This document shows positions 4,697-5,138 of a stretch of DNA of 5,138 bases, piece by piece. Within the stretch, counting starts at the first letter, position 1, and every line of letters begins with the position of its first letter. This DNA comes from OCS116 cluster bacterium (GTDB lineage: Bacteria > Pseudomonadota > Alphaproteobacteria > Rhizobiales > OSC116). The translations under genes and the position numbers were made by a program. The notes beneath the pieces were generated by a model. The model had not been told where the DNA came from. It made no database searches and saw only the letters and a program-made list of their open reading frames with translations. Location: the NCBI GenBank assembly GCA_002402005.2, contig NVUS02000285.1, forward strand, positions 1 to 5,138, written 5' to 3'.

Positions 4697-5113
4697 ATGG
4701 CTGTAGACTTAGAAAATAATTATGTACCTTCACCCGACGAAGAGTTTATGAATGATAAGCAACAAGCTTATTTTTTCAATAAATTAACGGACTGGAAGAA
4801 TGATATTTTGGATTTGAGCAAGGAAACGATACATTCCATGCAAGAAGAAAATGTCCATCATCCAGACCTGAATGATCGGGCTTCATCAGAGACAGACCGG
4901 GCGCTAGAATTGCGCACCCGCGATAGACAAAGAAAATTGATTTCGAAAATTGATTCGGCGTTACGACGTTTGGACATTGGCGAATACGGCTATTGCGAAG
5001 AAACCGGCAACCCAATTAACCTAAGACGTTTGGCCGCACGGCCAATCGCCACCTTGTCGCTAGAAGCACAAGAGAAACACGAAAAACGCGAGCGCGTCTA
5101 CCGAGATGCGTAA
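4697..5113 (+). CDS. dksA: RNA polymerase-binding transcription factor DksA
   Basis: DksA binds the secondary channel of RNA polymerase and, with ppGpp, represses rRNA-type promoters and activates biosynthetic ones. The 138-residue product (E. coli 151) has a coiled-coil of about residues 22-95 whose tip HPDLNDRA keeps the D-x2-D-x-A residues (D57, D60, A62), followed by LELRTRDRQRKLISKI and the globular GEYGYCEETGNP...RRLAARPIATLSLEAQEK. Of the four zinc cysteines of E. coli DksA only C100 remains; T103, S121 and A124 replace the others, a form usual in alphaproteobacteria and comparable to zinc-independent DksA2. I chose ATG 4697 because GGAG lies 5 nt upstream; the in-frame GTG 4691 overlaps that site. 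It has its own promoter behind fliX. Confidence 0.95.
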   Translation: MAVDLENNYVPSPDEEFMNDKQQAYFFNKLTDWKNDILDLSKETIHSMQEENVHHPDLNDRASSETDRALELRTRDRQRKLISKIDSALRRLDIGEYGYCEETGNPINLRRLAARPIATLSLEAQEKHEKRERVYRDA

Positions 5114-5138
5114 TTCGCGTTGATCTTGGGCAGAATAA

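Overview
The window comes from a flagellated alphaproteobacterium of moderate G+C content. The evidence is the flagellar gene set: a FliX homologue (a regulator known from alphaproteobacteria), read divergently from flgI, which is followed by a CheL-type rod-binding protein and a FlbY/FlgN-like protein. This is the arrangement known from Caulobacter. The DksA encoded here is the one-cysteine form common in this class. I cannot name the genus.

Layout, left to right. Positions 1-39 (minus) hold the first 13 codons of what looks like a flagellin gene running off the left edge. Its upstream region (40-267) contains a weak sigma-54-like motif, a degenerate 24-bp tandem repeat and a dense cluster of TTAA tetramers. 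A perfect 14-bp stem terminator (268-298) separates it from an unrecognised 188-residue Ala/Asn/Gln/Ser-rich protein gene (316-882, minus). The stretch 883-1743 has no convincing gene and is mostly two tandem copies of a ~330-bp structured repeat with 19-bp inverted ends. The minus-strand operon flgI-cheL-flbY occupies 3770 down to 1744 with gaps of 13 and 1 nt. The 250-bp region 3771-4020 holds a near-consensus sigma-54 promoter facing flgI and candidate sites facing fliX. fliX lies at 4021-4443 (plus). A 253-bp spacer with a good sigma-70-type promoter, including a GC-rich discriminator, precedes dksA (4697-5113, plus).

How the genes work together. FlgI forms the periplasmic P ring around the flagellar rod, CheL-type proteins assist rod passage and assembly, and FlbY/FlgN-like proteins are thought to serve late export substrates. 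In Caulobacter, FliX couples completion of early basal-body structures to the activator FlbD, which drives sigma-54 promoters. Here fliX sits back to back with such a promoter. DksA, with ppGpp, adjusts transcription to nutrient state.

The least ordinary parts are the duplicated repeat, with an 82-bp invariant structured segment and a 51-codon frame kept in both copies, the 24-bp repeat array before flagellin, and an 18-bp motif shared by the regions upstream of fliX and dksA. None of these amounts to demonstrated evidence of a new system.
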